Assembly: GCF_000764305.2 (NCBI RefSeq) | Contig: NW_025932024.1 | Location: forward strand, 1-64,000 | DNA from: Hyalella azteca | Taxonomy: Eukaryota > Arthropoda > Malacostraca > Amphipoda > Hyalellidae | Direction: 5' to 3' | Length of the DNA: 64,000 nt | Shown: positions 62,621 to 64,000 of the stretch, in pieces | Numbering within the stretch: position 1 is the stretch's first letter | How the letters are laid out: each line of letters begins with the position of its first letter | The notes under the pieces: model-generated | The model's input: only the letters and a program-made list of their open reading frames with translations | Told to the model about the DNA's origin: nothing | The model's database searches: none | Made by a program: the position numbers and the translations under genes

Positions 62621-64000
62621 TTTAGTACTTTATTGTTATCAGAGGAGCTGTTAGGTGATCTGTAAATGACCCCTATGAGAAGGCTATGTTTGCCTTTTAC
62701 TTTAGAGTAAGTTCACACTTCACACCACACTGATTCTCTAGCTGATTGATGCTCTGCAGAGTGCAGATAGGCCTAACTTAACTTGCTGGGCCCCATAAGA
62801 GGTTCTAACCCACAGAGCTACACCTCTACTGCACTGCTCTTCATTTAAGTTATGAAAACAATCAAAACCTGGCAGCTTATATACAGTACCTATAAAGTTA
62901 TAACAGTTACTTACAAGTTACAAAACATATTTAGGTACAACCGAACCGAGCTCATGTTGAACGTTACCATATTCGTACAATCGTACTCATATATTGAACA
63001 TAGGCTAGGTGACATGAAGATGACCATGCAAACGGTGAACATTGGCGTGTCCGTTTTGAACACACGACGACACGAATTGCACTGGTTATCTCATCTGGTA
63101 ATCTGGTTTATGTGCCACTGAATCGACACTTTTTTTTTACTTCTGAATCGGCAAAGCAGTAAGCTGACACGGTTGATAAATACACATTACTTTAATATAA
63201 AAAAAACGACAGAGTCAGAACTCAGAAGGCTAAATAAACTTGTCATTATCAACAGTCCAAAAAGTCCTTATCGCTAAATTAGATCATTTCCAAGAAATAA
63301 ATGAAAAAATCGAATTTATTAAGTCAGAGAATCGAGTAAATGACGTTCTAACGTTATCTCTGACCGTGACCAAAACTGCACTAGAAACTTCGTTATCTTT
63401 GCCTTCGGGCAGAATGCATCTTCGGTGATAGTGAGAAACAATTTTTGATGATCATTATTCCGGGTAGAAATAAAACATTTACTGACTAATCGTCGTCGCT
63501 CACCTTGCTGTTGCGGATTGGACACGTATGTGACGTATCTTGCGATGAGTGCTTAGCTCGTAGTCGGCATGGGCCATGGTGGTACTACCGTACTGGGTAG
63601 TCGGTATACTCGATACCATGGCATAGTATGGTAGAATGGTTTAAATTAAATCATGGTTGGTACCGTCTTAAGAGATAGTCATGGACTCGTGAGTCGTGAC
63701 ACATATAATATACAGCTCTAGACTGTGTATGTGATGTGTGAATAGTAGAAAATAGTGGCCCGATAAAATTCTGCCAAATAATTATATAACTAATTTAAAT
63801 GAGCTGACTACGGTTATTTAAAAATTCATCATTATTCATTGATAGTTCTATGACATTGTTTCGGGATTAACATGAAAAATCCGGATTCGGGCTTCGCTTG
63901 GCCCCTTTGATTTCGAAAGTTCAGAACAGGACAGTATTAGGTACTACCTATTTGGCTATTTATACCAGTACCCCCCGGGCCCCGACTTCATGACCCGAAA
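62621..64000. other. Terminal stretch, no confident gene
   Basis: Beyond the LINE fragment the sequence holds no gene I can support. An open stretch at about 63255-63422 (AKLDHFQEINEKIEFIKSEN and onward) is bounded by possible splice sites but has no ATG. Confidence 0.4.

Noticed and set aside
63255..63422. Possible exon with a helical, charged peptide
   Set aside because: No ATG in frame, splice sites are weak, and no partner exons are visible.

Overview
This is a eukaryotic, AT-rich nuclear window. Its introns are long and carry GT-AG splice sites, there are two assembly gaps (30888-30974 and 61943-62338), and transposon remnants are dense. The proteins read as invertebrate, and the mix of hAT, Tc1/mariner, piggyBac-like and non-LTR elements fits an arthropod, perhaps a crustacean. 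The species cannot be named from the sequence.

Four genes could be rebuilt exon by exon, and each exon sum is an exact multiple of three. They are COX11 (+, 11524-13683, 4 exons, 278 aa), mitochondrial delta-1-pyrroline-5-carboxylate dehydrogenase ALDH4A1/P5CDH (-, 15707-29311, 12 coding exons, 566 aa), the Hsp90 co-chaperone AHSA1/Aha1 (+, 37376-49509, 9 exons, 352 aa) and GET4/TRC35 (-, 53365-57429, 8 exons, 318 aa). A fifth gene (-, 32900-36320, 2 exons, 650 aa) encodes a secreted protein with a long disordered region and a C-terminal immunoglobulin domain. Weaker models are the last coding exon of a gene at 357-458 (+), the start of an acidic-protein gene at 2359 (+), and a single-exon 85-aa frame at 28661-28918 (+) nested in P5CDH intron 1.

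Layout: 1-11.5 kb is mostly nested mobile elements. COX11 and P5CDH follow, tail to tail. Then come 3.3 kb of LINE debris around an assembly gap, the Ig gene and AHSA1 in divergent head-to-head orientation about 1 kb apart, a 3.9 kb spacer, GET4, and a repeat-rich tail.

The genes do not form a pathway. COX11 (copper delivery to cytochrome oxidase) and P5CDH (proline catabolism) are both mitochondrial, AHSA1 stimulates the Hsp90 ATPase, and GET4 serves tail-anchored protein targeting.

The most interesting points are these. P5CDH carries a tandem duplication of exon 4; both copies are intact and differ by one residue, and each is 121 bp, so only one can be used per mRNA. A SINE with two tRNA-like heads shares its 3' tail, including an AGGCC...GGCCT hairpin, with local LINE 3' ends. 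A TA-flanked element family (GGGTAAAC ends) has three copies here, all inserted inside copies of one larger repeat. AHSA1 intron 5 holds a mariner remnant inside an hAT-like element with a perfect 8-bp target duplication.
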